A stretch of DNA of 64,000 bases, from positions 345,792 through 409,791 of the forward strand of contig NZ_JOMI01000002.1 in the NCBI RefSeq assembly GCF_000711235.1, in the 5' to 3' direction. Positions 1 through 9,478 of this stretch are shown piece after piece. The notes under the pieces were generated by a model. The model worked only from the letters and a program-made list of their open reading frames with translations, was not told the DNA's origin and searched no databases. This stretch comes from Prevotella sp. 10(H). Lineage in GTDB: Bacteria; Bacteroidota; Bacteroidia; Bacteroidales; Dysgonomonadaceae. The translations under genes and the position numbers were made by a program. Position 1 is the stretch's first letter. Each line of letters begins with the position of its first letter.

Positions 1-96
1 TATTGTGGACACATTATAGTGTAACGGATTAATATCGCTGTCCGATAATTTTTTAGTACTTTTGATTCCGTAGAAAATTTGGAGAAGTATTTAATT

Positions 97-1566
97 ATGT
101 CAGTATTACCTTTTAAAAAACTAAATGCGGCAAATGCCCCCGCTTATATATTAGCAGCGATTATAATTACCATTACGGGATTTATATTCTTATATAATTA
201 TCTATATCCTGCCGTAGAAGATGATTGGTTTTATGCATTCATCTGGAAGGCCAATGTTGCGGATATGGATGGTAGCAGAATAACAAACCTCCATGACTTG
301 TTTGAATCCCAGTATGCACATTATATGCAATGGGGAGGGCGTACAGTTGCCCATGTAATTGCACAAACATTGCTAAACATCGATATGATATGGCAGGATA
401 TATTAAATACTTTAGTATATATTTCCCTTATGTTCCTGATGTACAAGTATTCAATTGTCGGAAAGAAAACTAATGTCCTTGTGTTTTTGCTTATTTGCAC
501 TATTTTCTGGTTATTTCAGCCCATGTTTGCCTCTACAATGTTTTGGATTACCGGTAGTGCAAATTATATGTGGTGTACTCTTATCATTCTATTGTTTGTT
601 TATCCATTTCATGTGCTCTATATGAAGGAAAATGGCAAAGAGAATTTGCTTAAAGCAGCCGGTCTCTTCGTATTTGGCATTATAGCCGGCTGGACAAACG
701 AAAATATGGTGATTGCAATAATCTTCTGTATCCTAGTACTGATTTTCTTAATGAAGAGACAAAATATTTTTATCCCAAAATGGGTTTACTGGGGATTAGC
801 CGGATTTATTATTGGTTCGCTGTTCTTATTATTATCACCCGGCAATGCGGTCAGATACGAGAAAGAACTGGATGCAGAATCTGCTTCGGCATCGTTATTT
901 TCTATCGAAACTATCATAGCCCGTCTTCAGCATATATGGTTTTATTATCGCAGGTATTTACTGACGTTTTCTATTACATCTTTAGTAGCTATAATTTATT
1001 ATTACATAAAAGGGAAGAATAAAAAACCGGATAAGTTCACTTCCATATTACTGCTCTTATTCATCTCGGCTCACATAGCTCTTTTTGCTATGATTGCTTC
1101 CCCGACATTTCCCGAAAGAGCCTTATTCGGCCTTATTTGCCTTTTCATTATACTGATTGGTTTGGCATTTGCAAACTTAAGCATGGATAATAAATGGGTG
1201 CGGAGTGTAAGTATTCTGGTTATTGTCGTGGCAACGGTTGCTTCATGCGTCGATTATGCCCAAAAGTACAAAGTTGTACGGGAAATAGATCGTGTGGATA
1301 AAGAGCGTGAGGAAATCATTGAAAAGGGCAAAAAACTGGGTTTGAAAGATTTTGTGTTCGATAATCAGCTTGTTGTTTCTCAGAGATTCCATTATCACGA
1401 ATGGCCTAATGATCAAAAAGATGGGAAGACGATAGTTTTTTGCTTATACCATGGCATAAATTCAGCAATAATTATAGACCGGTGGGGAAAAGATTCTACA
1501 GAAATAAATCCGAAATATCTCGAGATGAAGGCTCGGCAAGACTCAATACTGAACAGTGCAAAATGA
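97..1566 (+). CDS. Polytopic membrane protein, DUF6056-like
   Basis: An integral membrane protein of about 489 residues with roughly ten hydrophobic segments. After the first segment there is an acidic pair in the context YPAVEDDWFY, and a later loop carries the motif LLSPGNAVR. Both are features I associate with DUF6056-type proteins, which resemble GT-C glycosyltransferases in topology; the enzymatic role is not established. The C-terminal ~100 residues are soluble and rich in charged residues. I chose the ATG at 97 rather than the in-frame TTG at 79 because a GGAG lies at 81-84 and TTG starts are rare here. The gene stands alone; a weak hairpin follows near 1571-1606. Function unknown, possibly envelope glycan related. 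Confidence 0.6.
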   Translation: MSVLPFKKLNAANAPAYILAAIIITITGFIFLYNYLYPAVEDDWFYAFIWKANVADMDGSRITNLHDLFESQYAHYMQWGGRTVAHVIAQTLLNIDMIWQDILNTLVYISLMFLMYKYSIVGKKTNVLVFLLICTIFWLFQPMFASTMFWITGSANYMWCTLIILLFVYPFHVLYMKENGKENLLKAAGLFVFGIIAGWTNENMVIAIIFCILVLIFLMKRQNIFIPKWVYWGLAGFIIGSLFLLLSPGNAVRYEKELDAESASASLFSIETIIARLQHIWFYYRRYLLTFSITSLVAIIYYYIKGKNKKPDKFTSILLLLFISAHIALFAMIASPTFPERALFGLICLFIILIGLAFANLSMDNKWVRSVSILVIVVATVASCVDYAQKYKVVREIDRVDKEREEIIEKGKKLGLKDFVFDNQLVVSQRFHYHEWPNDQKDGKTIVFCLYHGINSAIIIDRWGKDSTEINPKYLEMKARQDSILNSAK

Positions 1567-1626
1567 TAATGTGTTTTTCAGTTTAATTTATTCTTTGCTG
1601 AAAACATAGAAACCAAAAGCTTTTTC

Positions 1627-1634
1627 TATTTTTG
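1627..1634 (+). promoter_or_regulatory. Putative -7 element for GSCFA-murF-alr
   Basis: TATTTTTG matches the Bacteroidota -7 consensus TAnnTTTG and lies 23 nt before the GSCFA start codon. No TTTG is seen at the expected 19-21 nt upstream distance. Confidence 0.5.
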
Positions 1635-1657
1635 TATAACCCATAAATAATTATTGA

Positions 1658-2641
1658 ATGGATTTCAGAACCAGAATAGAAATACCTAAATCCGATCTGA
1701 AAATATCTCACAGAAGCCGAATCTTAATGCTCGGCTCTTGTTTTATAGAGAATATTGGAAAACAGCTTATCAGGAATAAATTCAATGTAAACCTTAATCC
1801 TTTCGGGGTATTGTATAATCCCCAATCTATAAGTCAGGCTTTGAGGCTGCTTATGGAAAAGAAGAGATTTGCAGAAGAAGATATTTTCGAATATAAAGGA
1901 CTTTATCATAGCTTTTATCATCACAGTACTTTTTCGGATACGGATAAAAACAGATGCCTTGGAAAGATAAACAGCGGATTGGAAAAATCTTCACAAGATC
2001 TTTATTCGGCAGATATCTTATTTATTACATTCGGTACGTCTTATGTCTTTCGTTCAAAAGAAAAAGATATGGTTGTCGGGAACTGCCATAAACTACCGGC
2101 GTCTGATTTTGACAGGTACCGCTTGTCGGTAAAAGATATTGTTGCTGATTGGGAAAGTTTGATAAAGCAGTTACGGCAAATAAATCCTTCTCTGCAAATA
2201 ATATTTACCGTAAGCCCTATACGACACATGAAAGACGGGGCACATGAAAATCAATTGAGTAAAGCTACTCTGCTGCTTGCTATAGACGAACTGATGAAGA
2301 AAGGCGATTCTCTTCACTATTTCCCGTCATACGAGATCGTGCTCGACGAACTTCGCGATTACCGATTTTATTACGACGACATGGTGCATCCCAATTTTAC
2401 AGCAATCAAATATATATGGGAAAGGTTTTCGAATACATATTTCGAAGCCGAAACATATCCTGTTGTCGAAGAGTGGAATAAGATATATCTTGCTCTTAAT
2501 CATCGCCCGTTTAATACTGAAACAGATGAGTATAAGCATTTTTTAAGGCAAACTTTGTTAAAGCTTAAAGCCTTCGACGAGAAATATCCATACATTTGTT
2601 GTAGCGACGAAATATCAGGTTTAGAAGACCTGATATCATAA
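1658..2641 (+). CDS. GSCFA domain-containing protein
   Basis: A 327-residue protein whose N-terminus contains LGSCFIENIG (about residues 25-34), the signature giving the GSCFA family its name. The family is related to GDSL/SGNH hydrolases, in which the Ser after Gly acts as nucleophile; a downstream D-x-x-H-like pair appears in DDMVHPNF (about residues 241-248). No signal peptide or membrane segment is evident, so it is likely cytoplasmic. It ends only 13 nt before murF-alr, which suggests co-transcription and a link to cell-wall metabolism, although no substrate is established. Family assignment is firm; the biochemical role is not. Confidence 0.85.
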   Translation: MDFRTRIEIPKSDLKISHRSRILMLGSCFIENIGKQLIRNKFNVNLNPFGVLYNPQSISQALRLLMEKKRFAEEDIFEYKGLYHSFYHHSTFSDTDKNRCLGKINSGLEKSSQDLYSADILFITFGTSYVFRSKEKDMVVGNCHKLPASDFDRYRLSVKDIVADWESLIKQLRQINPSLQIIFTVSPIRHMKDGAHENQLSKATLLLAIDELMKKGDSLHYFPSYEIVLDELRDYRFYYDDMVHPNFTAIKYIWERFSNTYFEAETYPVVEEWNKIYLALNHRPFNTETDEYKHFLRQTLLKLKAFDEKYPYICCSDEISGLEDLIS

Positions 2642-2654
2642 GAACAGATAACAC

Positions 2655-5126
2655 ATGAAATACTCTATACATAAAATAGCGAAAATCCTCGACGCCATCA
2701 CCTCTGACCTGAACGATGCCGAAATCAGTATTTTACTCACCGACAGCAGACAGGTGTTTTACCCGGCCGAAACTTTATTCTTTGCCCTGACTACAAAGAA
2801 CAACGACGGACATAAATATATCAATGAACTATATGAACTCGGTGTCCGCAACTTTGTCGTATCTCAGATGTATCCCGAATGGGATGATTTCGAAGATGCG
2901 AATTTTCTTATCGTTAGCAAGCCTTTGGCTGCGTTGCAGCGGATAGCGGCTTATCATCGCGCGCAGTTCGATATACCCGTTATCGGTATCACAGGCAGCA
3001 ACGGTAAAACTGTAGTAAAAGAATGGCTGTATCAGGTGCTTCATCAGGATTTCAATATCACACATTCGCCACGCAGCTACAATTCGCAGATTGGCGTTCC
3101 TTTGTCGGTGTGGCAGATGAACGAAAATACGCAACTCGGCATCTTCGAAGCTGGAATTTCCCAGCCGGAAGAAATGTCTAAACTTGAAGCTATTATCGAT
3201 CCGAAAATAGGTATCCTTACAAACATAGGGCAGGCACATCAAGAGGGTTTCAACTCGATGAAGCAGAAATGTCTGGAAAAACTAGAGCTGTTTATCAATT
3301 GCGATGTAATAGTCTGCGAGGAAGAAAATGAACTGATAGACGAATGCATGGAGATCGCCTGCCTGTCGCATAAACGTCTTACATGGTCGCGCAAGGGCTC
3401 CAATAAGAGTCCTTTGCATATTATGAAGGTGGAGAAGCATGACAAGTCTACCGATATACATTATTCCATTCTGGGAATGGCCTCGCGCCTGACGATTCCG
3501 TTTTCGGATAATGCTTCTATAGAAGATGCTATTCATGTATTGGCGACAGCATTTTACCTGCATGTTTCACTACCCGATATTAATGAGCGTATGTCGCAAC
3601 TCGAGCCTGTGGCTATGCGTCTCGATGTGCGGCAGGGGAAGAATAATACGACCCTTATAAATGATTCATATAACTCCGATATAAACTCGCTGAACATAGC
3701 GCTGGATTTTCTGGCGCAGAGAGCCACAGCCGGAGATCAAAAGAAAGTGCTTATTATATCCGATATCCCACAATCAGGGCTTGCGTTGAAAGAACTTTAT
3801 TATCTCGCATCCAACCTTGTTGTAAATAAGAAAATAGATTTACTGATAGGGATCGGAAAAGAAATATCGGCGCATAAGGACCTGTTTAAGCAGACCGAAA
3901 GTATATTCTTTGATACGACCGACGAATTTATCCATTCCAATGCATGGCACGATTTCCATGATATGTTTATCCTGCTCAAGGGCGCGCGCAGTTTCTCTTT
4001 CGAAAGCATCAATAAACTGCTGGAAGTTAAAACCCATGAAACTGTACTCGATGTAGATATGGATGCCATCGTGCATAATTTTAAGTTTTACCGTTCGCGA
4101 CTGAACCCGAAAACAAAGATGATATGTATGGTAAAAGCCGACGGATACGGTACAGGCTCGTCGGAAGTAGCGAAGACATTACAATACCATAAATGTGATT
4201 ATCTTGCCGTTGCTGTTGCAGACGAGGGAGTTACACTGCGCAAACATGGCATTAAAGTGCCGATAATCGTGCTTAATTCCGAAGTGGGAGGCTTTGAAGA
4301 ACTGGCATCCTATTCACTCGAGCCGGAAGTTTATAATTTCAGGATACTCGATGCTTTCATCAAAGAAGCCAAGTTGCAAGGGATAACCAATTATCCTATC
4401 CATATAAAAATAGATACAGGTATGCATCGCCTCGGTTTCACAGAAGAAGATATTCCCGAACTGATGAACCGTATCAAAAACCAGACAGGGGTGCGCATCC
4501 AATCCGTATTTTCACATCTGGCAGCAAGTGAAAGCTGGAACTTCGACGATTTTACTTTGCAGCAGATAAAAACATTCAAGAAAATTGCGGCAGAAATAGA
4601 GAATAACTGCCGTTATCCTGTAATGAAACATATTTTAAATTCTGCAGGAATAGAACGCTTTCCAGAGGAGCAAATGGATATGGTACGACTCGGTATCAGC
4701 CTGTACGGTGTGAGTGCCAGCGGCAAGCAGGGGCTCCGCAATGTATGCACATTGAAAACGACTATCCTGCAAATAAAACATATCCCGGCCGGTGAAACGG
4801 TAGGATACGGACGTAAAGGACATTTCGACCATGATGCGACTATAGCTACCATACGTATCGGTTATGCAGACGGTATTAGCCGACAATTCGGAAACGGTGT
4901 GGGTAGTGTTATTGTAAACGGGCAGGAAGTTCCGATTGTGGGCAATATCTGTATGGACCTGACGATGATAGATGTTACAGGTAAGAATGTAAAAGAAGGA
5001 GATACAGTCACTATTTTCGGTGAATCACTGCCTGTTATAGATTTGGCAAAGAAGATAAATACAATCCCGTATGAAATACTGACTTCTATATCGAGCCGTG
5101 TAAAACATATATATTATAAGGAGTAA
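2655..5126 (+). CDS. Bifunctional MurF ligase / alanine racemase
   Basis: An 823-residue fusion of two peptidoglycan enzymes. Residues ~1-455 are MurF (UDP-MurNAc-tripeptide:D-Ala-D-Ala ligase) with the ATP-binding loop GITGSNGKT at 111-119. Residues ~460-823 are a PLP-dependent alanine racemase with the Schiff-base lysine K494 in KADGYGTG, the KIDTGMHRLG motif, and a GYG motif around Y718 that probably carries the second catalytic base. Making D-Ala in the same chain that uses D-Ala-D-Ala fits substrate coupling, but the Ddl step still lies between them. This fusion is typical of Bacteroidales. Several residues in the MurF half look less conserved than in stand-alone MurF, so whether that half is active cannot be judged by eye. 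A strong terminator follows. Confidence 0.95.
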   Translation: MKYSIHKIAKILDAITSDLNDAEISILLTDSRQVFYPAETLFFALTTKNNDGHKYINELYELGVRNFVVSQMYPEWDDFEDANFLIVSKPLAALQRIAAYHRAQFDIPVIGITGSNGKTVVKEWLYQVLHQDFNITHSPRSYNSQIGVPLSVWQMNENTQLGIFEAGISQPEEMSKLEAIIDPKIGILTNIGQAHQEGFNSMKQKCLEKLELFINCDVIVCEEENELIDECMEIACLSHKRLTWSRKGSNKSPLHIMKVEKHDKSTDIHYSILGMASRLTIPFSDNASIEDAIHVLATAFYLHVSLPDINERMSQLEPVAMRLDVRQGKNNTTLINDSYNSDINSLNIALDFLAQRATAGDQKKVLIISDIPQSGLALKELYYLASNLVVNKKIDLLIGIGKEISAHKDLFKQTESIFFDTTDEFIHSNAWHDFHDMFILLKGARSFSFESINKLLEVKTHETVLDVDMDAIVHNFKFYRSRLNPKTKMICMVKADGYGTGSSEVAKTLQYHKCDYLAVAVADEGVTLRKHGIKVPIIVLNSEVGGFEELASYSLEPEVYNFRILDAFIKEAKLQGITNYPIHIKIDTGMHRLGFTEEDIPELMNRIKNQTGVRIQSVFSHLAASESWNFDDFTLQQIKTFKKIAAEIENNCRYPVMKHILNSAGIERFPEEQMDMVRLGISLYGVSASGKQGLRNVCTLKTTILQIKHIPAGETVGYGRKGHFDHDATIATIRIGYADGISRQFGNGVGSVIVNGQEVPIVGNICMDLTMIDVTGKNVKEGDTVTIFGESLPVIDLAKKINTIPYEILTSISSRVKHIYYKE

Positions 5127-5150
5127 TAGATAATTGATAGAATACTTGCA

Positions 5151-5172
5151 GCCAATAACCGAAGTTATTGGC
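5151..5172. terminator. Intrinsic terminator after murF-alr
   Basis: Perfect 9-bp inverted repeat GCCAATAAC / GTTATTGGC with a CGAA tetraloop, followed by TTTTATCTT. It also lies just past the stop of the convergent lipoprotein gene, so it may serve both directions. Confidence 0.85.
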
Positions 5173-5179
5173 TTTTATC

Positions 5180-5794
5180 TTAATAATTTTTGACTTTTGT
5201 ATAAATTATATCCAGATTCTCTTCAGCCCATGCTTTCTTTTTAAAATTATAGATATTAATGGTTAAATCTACTTTGAATGAGTCTTCATTAATTCGCATT
5301 AACGAATTTACCTTGCCGTATTTCGAATTGAATTCAGAATTATTATCTATGATTTTAATTTGTTTGTCAGAATCATAGTCATATGAATAATTTGTAAATC
5401 TATCCAGATAAGTAAGTGTTGTATAATCGCCTTCTTCCTCATTAACGAAGACCTGATAAGGATAACGAAAATCAATAAGCCGGACATTATTTGCACTGCC
5501 AGGCAGAGGTCTGATCTCTGCATAGTTTCCCGGTGAATCAGGGTCGAAAGTTAGAGGAAATAATGTTACTGTAATGTCTTTGTAGTTACGCATTTCGGAT
5601 ATTAAATCAATGGTTTCTCTACCGTCATTATTCATGTCGATACCGCGCTCGGAGGTTATGGAAACAATTTTATAATAGCCAGGAAATGTATTGTCAAAGT
5701 CAGGATTGTTGTCAGCCTCGTTATTGCTGCATGAAATAAGGAAAATTGAGAACAAAACAAAAAATGCTGCACGGATACTATTGGGCGCTTTCAT
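5180..5794 (-). CDS. Hypothetical lipoprotein
   Basis: A 204-residue protein with a type II signal peptide: hydrophobic stretch FFVLFSIF followed by LISC, Cys22 being the predicted lipidation site. The residues after the Cys are rich in Asn, Asp and Glu (NNEADNNPDFD), resembling the acidic export signal that directs lipoproteins to the surface in Bacteroidota. The rest is predicted mainly beta-strand with no motif I recognise. It stands alone between convergent murF-alr and a divergent small membrane protein. Function unknown. Confidence 0.75.
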   Translation of the reverse strand: MKAPNSIRAAFFVLFSIFLISCSNNEADNNPDFDNTFPGYYKIVSITSERGIDMNNDGRETIDLISEMRNYKDITVTLFPLTFDPDSPGNYAEIRPLPGSANNVRLIDFRYPYQVFVNEEEGDYTTLTYLDRFTNYSYDYDSDKQIKIIDNNSEFNSKYGKVNSLMRINEDSFKVDLTINIYNFKKKAWAEENLDIIYTKVKNY

Positions 5795-6020
5795 AAGATT
5801 TCCGTTTTATGATTATATACAAATATACCAATAATGTAAATATTAGAATATTATTATCATGAAAAATTTTGTCATGACCAATATTCGGATCTGTAACTTA
5901 TTGTAATTTTAACATATAATAAGAAAGTCTTTTTTATTAAAAGAGAAGTAATTAAGCTGAAAGACAGACAAAAAATATTATTTTTACTTTTTCAGTTTAA
6001 AATTGAAACCGGAACATTGT

Positions 6021-6560
6021 ATGTTAGAATTCAATTATACTTTAAGCAAAGAGGATAACTATATCTTCCAATTATATGTTGCTTCTAAAAGTCCGTTAAT
6101 AAAAAAACAACGAAGAAGGGTCCGATACCTGTTGTTAGCCGTACTCACATTGTTGGGTTTTATTTTCTTTAAAGATAGTGTTGCTACGGCAATTGGTTTT
6201 TTTGCGGCAGCAATTATATTTTTCTTTTTTTATTCCGAATATTCCAAGTGGTTTTATCGGCGTTATCTGAGAAAGCATGTCGATGAGTTTTTCGATCCTG
6301 ATGCCGGAACCACTACTCTCAGAATAACAGAACAAACACTAGAATCGTTTGATAAAAAAAGTAATTCTTCTATCCGGTGGAAAGAATTTCTAAGCTTTAT
6401 CGAAATAGACAATTATTTCTTTATACAACTGACAAAAGCTATGTACTATATAATCCCCAAAGATCAGGTGGATGAAGAGGAAGTGAGGCGACATCTGCAA
6501 AAATGCTCAGAAGAATTTGGTGTGCCTTACGTTTCAGAACTCGACTGGAAATGGAGATAG
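6021..6560 (+). CDS. Small membrane protein, YcxB-like
   Basis: About 179 residues. A soluble N-terminal ~25 residues precede a basic segment (KKQRRRVRY) and two adjacent hydrophobic helices (about residues 40-75), then a hydrophilic domain with RITEQTLESF and a YYIIPKDQ motif. This arrangement (YcxB-like C-terminal domain) is common in small Firmicutes and Bacteroidota membrane proteins of unknown role. I prefer the ATG at 6021 over the in-frame TTG at 6003, since the extra residues add nothing recognisable. It is a lone gene. Confidence 0.6.
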   Translation: MLEFNYTLSKEDNYIFQLYVASKSPLIKKQRRRVRYLLLAVLTLLGFIFFKDSVATAIGFFAAAIIFFFFYSEYSKWFYRRYLRKHVDEFFDPDAGTTTLRITEQTLESFDKKSNSSIRWKEFLSFIEIDNYFFIQLTKAMYYIIPKDQVDEEEVRRHLQKCSEEFGVPYVSELDWKWR

Positions 6561-6664
6561 TTGCATCTTTCATTTTCCGGTAGAATTGTGAAGCTGAATT
6601 GTTTAGCCTTATAATATTCGTTTGTGATAAATTGAATCAATTATAACCTAATAATATCTTTATC

Positions 6665-7819
6665 ATGAAAAGGAAAATCAGAATGGGTATGATCGGTGGA
6701 GGACAAGGCTCTTTTATTGGCCCTGTACACCGTATCGCAGCATTAATAGACGGACAAATCGAGTTGGTCTGCGGCAGTTTCAGTTCTTCTTTCGAGAATA
6801 CGAAAGCTACGGGAGAATCTTTATTTCTGCCCGAGAATCGTGTGTATCCTACATTTAAGGAAATGATTGAAAAGGAAGCGCAGCTTCCCGAGGGTGAACG
6901 TATGGACTTTGTAGCCATAGTTACTCCTAACAGCCTTCATTTCGAACCGGCTATGCTTGCCCTCGAGAAGGGTTTCCATGTTATGCTGGATAAGCCGATG
7001 ACTTTAACTCTCGAACAGGCCTACCAGTTAAGGGATAAAGTAAAAGAAACAGGTAAACTTTTTGGATTGACACATACTTATACAGGTTACCCTGTTATGA
7101 AAGAAGCCCGCTTCCGTGTTCAGAGAGGCGACCTCGGTAAAATCCGCAGGATATATGCTCTCTATCCGCAGGGCTGGCTGGCTGAGGATGTAGCCGGAGA
7201 GAATAAACAGGCTGCATGGCGCGTCGATCCTAAACGATCGGGTATAGCAGGATGCATGGGGGATATCGGTGTGCATGCATTCAATATGATTGAGTATATC
7301 ACCGGACTGAAAGCTGTGGAAATGTGCGCCGAACTGAACATATTTGTTCCGAACCGCCTCTTGGATGATGACGGTGTAGCCATGATACGCTACGATAACG
7401 GAGCAAGGGCAATGCTTGCTGCATCACAAATAGCGGTAGGAGAAGAAAATCCTTTCAGTATCCGTATCTATGGGGAAAAAGGAGGCTTGGAGTGGTGTCA
7501 GGAAGACCCGAATACTATGATTATGAAGTGGCCTGACAGACCGAAGGAAATAATCCGTACCAATTTAGGGTATATGTCACCCGTATCTCAGTTCCATAGC
7601 CGTGTTCCTGCCGGGCATCCCGAAGGTTATCTGGAAGCATTCGGGAATATCTACCGAAATTTTGCTTTATCGCTGCAGTGTATCTTGGCAGGAGAAAAGC
7701 CGAAACCTGAATACCTCGATTTTCCGTCCATTGAAGAAGGAGTGCGCGGCATGCAGTTTATAGAAACTGTTGTTGCTGCATCGGCAAGTAATGAGAAGTG
7801 GGTAAAGATGATTCAGTGA
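6665..7819 (+). CDS. Gfo/Idh/MocA family oxidoreductase
   Basis: A 384-residue cytoplasmic NAD(P)-dependent sugar oxidoreductase. The N-terminal Rossmann fold starts with MGMIGGGQGSFIG (residues 7-19), and the family's conserved EKG-x-x-V-M-L-DKP segment appears as EKGFHVMLDKP (about residues 98-108). The C-terminal half carries the alpha/beta substrate domain with GDIGVHAFNM, in which the His is the usual catalytic or substrate-binding residue. Neighbouring genes (a second, exported oxidoreductase and a TIM-barrel isomerase) suggest conversion of an unusual sugar or cyclitol through a keto intermediate. The substrate cannot be predicted. An in-frame ATG at 6683 is an alternative start. Confidence 0.88.
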   Translation: MKRKIRMGMIGGGQGSFIGPVHRIAALIDGQIELVCGSFSSSFENTKATGESLFLPENRVYPTFKEMIEKEAQLPEGERMDFVAIVTPNSLHFEPAMLALEKGFHVMLDKPMTLTLEQAYQLRDKVKETGKLFGLTHTYTGYPVMKEARFRVQRGDLGKIRRIYALYPQGWLAEDVAGENKQAAWRVDPKRSGIAGCMGDIGVHAFNMIEYITGLKAVEMCAELNIFVPNRLLDDDGVAMIRYDNGARAMLAASQIAVGEENPFSIRIYGEKGGLEWCQEDPNTMIMKWPDRPKEIIRTNLGYMSPVSQFHSRVPAGHPEGYLEAFGNIYRNFALSLQCILAGEKPKPEYLDFPSIEEGVRGMQFIETVVAASASNEKWVKMIQ

Positions 7820-7888
7820 TTGAATAGCTTCTATTCCCGAAAAACACGATCATATTAATTCTATTACCATAAAACCTAAACATACCTT

Positions 7889-9202
7889 ATGACAACACGA
7901 AGAAATTTTATCAGGCAGGCCGCACTATTGGGTGCGGGATTAGTCGTTAGCCCTCATATTATAAGAGCGGAAAGAAGCCGTGTGAGCGCAAACGACAAAA
8001 TAAATGTCGGGCTTATCGGCTGTAAAGGAATGGGATTTGAAGACCTGAAAGCTTTCCTGCGCAATCCTGAAGTAGAATGTGTCGCCCTGTCGGATGTCGA
8101 TACAGGCGTTTTGAATGAGAGGGCTGCCGATACGGAAAAGATAACAGGCAAGAAAGTAAAGCATTTGTATAAAGACTGGAGGGAACTGATCGATAATAAA
8201 GATATCGATGTTGTTATTGTGGGAACTCCCGACCACTGGCATTGTCTGCAAATGGTCGCAGCCTGTGAGGCAGGTAAGGATGTATATTGCGAAAAGCCGT
8301 TGGGTAACAGTATCGAAGAATGTAATATAATGGTACGCGCCGCCCAGAAATATGACCGTGTGGTTCAGGTAGGGCAATGGCAACGAAGCGACCCTCATTG
8401 GCAGGATGCAATGGCTTTTGTGCATAGCGGAAAGCTGGGTAAGATACGTACAGTGCGTGTATTCTCCTATCAGGGCTGGTGTCCTTCTATTCCTGTAGTG
8501 GCTGATGAGGCTGTGCCTACAGGTGTTGATTATGATATGTGGCTGGGGCCTGCACCGAAACGTCCTTTCAACCGTAACCGCTTCCATTTTACTTTCCGTT
8601 GGTTCTGGGATTATGCAGGCGGTCTGATGACAGACTGGGGCGTTCATCTGCTCGATTATGCATTATATGGCATGCAGGTCACTGCACCTAATTCTATCAT
8701 GGCATCGGGCGGTAAATTCGGATATCCCGACGATGCCTGTGAAACACCGGATCTGTTGCAGACAATTTATACTTTCGACGATTTTACCGTTATGTGGGAT
8801 CATGCTATCGGTATCGACGACGGGGCATACGGACGTAACCACGGATTGGGTTTTGTCGGTGAAAACGGTACATTAGTTATAGACCGTGGCGGCTGGGAAG
8901 TAATTCCTGAACGTGTAAACGGAAAGTCACGTATGGAAGCCGTAGCATTAACCAAATCTTATGGCGAAGGAGGACTTAATCTGCATGTGAAGAATCATCT
9001 GGAATGTATCAAATCCCGTAACAGGAATTGTAATGCAAGTGTCGAAATTGGTGCACACATAGCTAAATTCTCCCAACTCGGAAATATTGCCTACCGTACA
9101 GGTAAAAAACTTACTTGGAATGGTAAGACCTTTAACGATAAGGAAGCCGATAAATATCTGGTTAAGGAATATCGTAATCCTTGGAAATTACCTAAGGTAT
9201 AA
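7889..9202 (+). CDS. Tat-exported Gfo/Idh/MocA oxidoreductase
   Basis: A 437-residue member of the same dehydrogenase superfamily with a twin-arginine signal: TRRNFIRQAA followed by a hydrophobic stretch ending near residue 27, so the folded, cofactor-loaded protein is probably exported to the periplasm. The Rossmann motif is VGLIGCKGMG, the EKP motif is CEKPLGNS, and a WGVHLLDYA motif lies in the catalytic domain. Family members exported this way in Bacteroidota oxidise or epimerise sugars, in some cases acting as NAD-dependent glycosidases. It lies 69 nt downstream of the cytoplasmic paralogue and is likely in the same transcript. Confidence 0.88.
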   Translation: MTTRRNFIRQAALLGAGLVVSPHIIRAERSRVSANDKINVGLIGCKGMGFEDLKAFLRNPEVECVALSDVDTGVLNERAADTEKITGKKVKHLYKDWRELIDNKDIDVVIVGTPDHWHCLQMVAACEAGKDVYCEKPLGNSIEECNIMVRAAQKYDRVVQVGQWQRSDPHWQDAMAFVHSGKLGKIRTVRVFSYQGWCPSIPVVADEAVPTGVDYDMWLGPAPKRPFNRNRFHFTFRWFWDYAGGLMTDWGVHLLDYALYGMQVTAPNSIMASGGKFGYPDDACETPDLLQTIYTFDDFTVMWDHAIGIDDGAYGRNHGLGFVGENGTLVIDRGGWEVIPERVNGKSRMEAVALTKSYGEGGLNLHVKNHLECIKSRNRNCNASVEIGAHIAKFSQLGNIAYRTGKKLTWNGKTFNDKEADKYLVKEYRNPWKLPKV

Positions 9203-9206
9203 TATG

Positions 9207-9450
9207 CGATGAGAATTACGAAGAGCCTATTTCATAATTCTTGTCATCGCATTGCGATTGCGGCCTTTGACCCGCAGCAGGGGACACACCCGGCGAAAGC
9301 GGCATAGAAAGGAATCGGGCGGGAGCCCGTGTATTCCTTTCAGCCGGTAAGCCGTTGGTGGGTCTGCGAGGGTTGCAGCCTTGATTTTTTGTTTCGTTTT
9401 GCATCAAGGCAAAATGAAAAACAAACCCGACAGGGTGCGTTAGTATAACT
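9207..9450. other. GC-rich structured non-coding element
   Basis: A ~240-nt stretch between two genes of one pathway that is clearly richer in G+C than its surroundings. It contains a strong hairpin (GAAAGGAAT at 9307-9315 with ATTCCTTTC at 9333-9341, inner CGGGC 9316-9320 with GCCCG 9325-9329, 3-nt bulge) and a second imperfect stem with CCTTGAT at 9379-9385 and ATCAAGG at 9403-9409. I recall similar segments dispersed in other Bacteroidales genomes; only this copy is in the window. An open frame of 89 codons on the minus strand looks fortuitous. Confidence 0.45.
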
Positions 9451-9478
9451 GTATTATATAAACTAAAAAAATAAACAT

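Noticed and set aside
6655..6662. TATCTTTA as promoter of the first Gfo/Idh/MocA gene
   Set aside because: It lies 2 nt before the ATG although a TTG sits 20 nt upstream of it; the start would fall inside the gene, so I treat it as coincidence.
7940..8647. 235-codon minus-strand open frame
   Set aside because: It is fully antisense to the Tat-exported oxidoreductase and has no recognisable domain.
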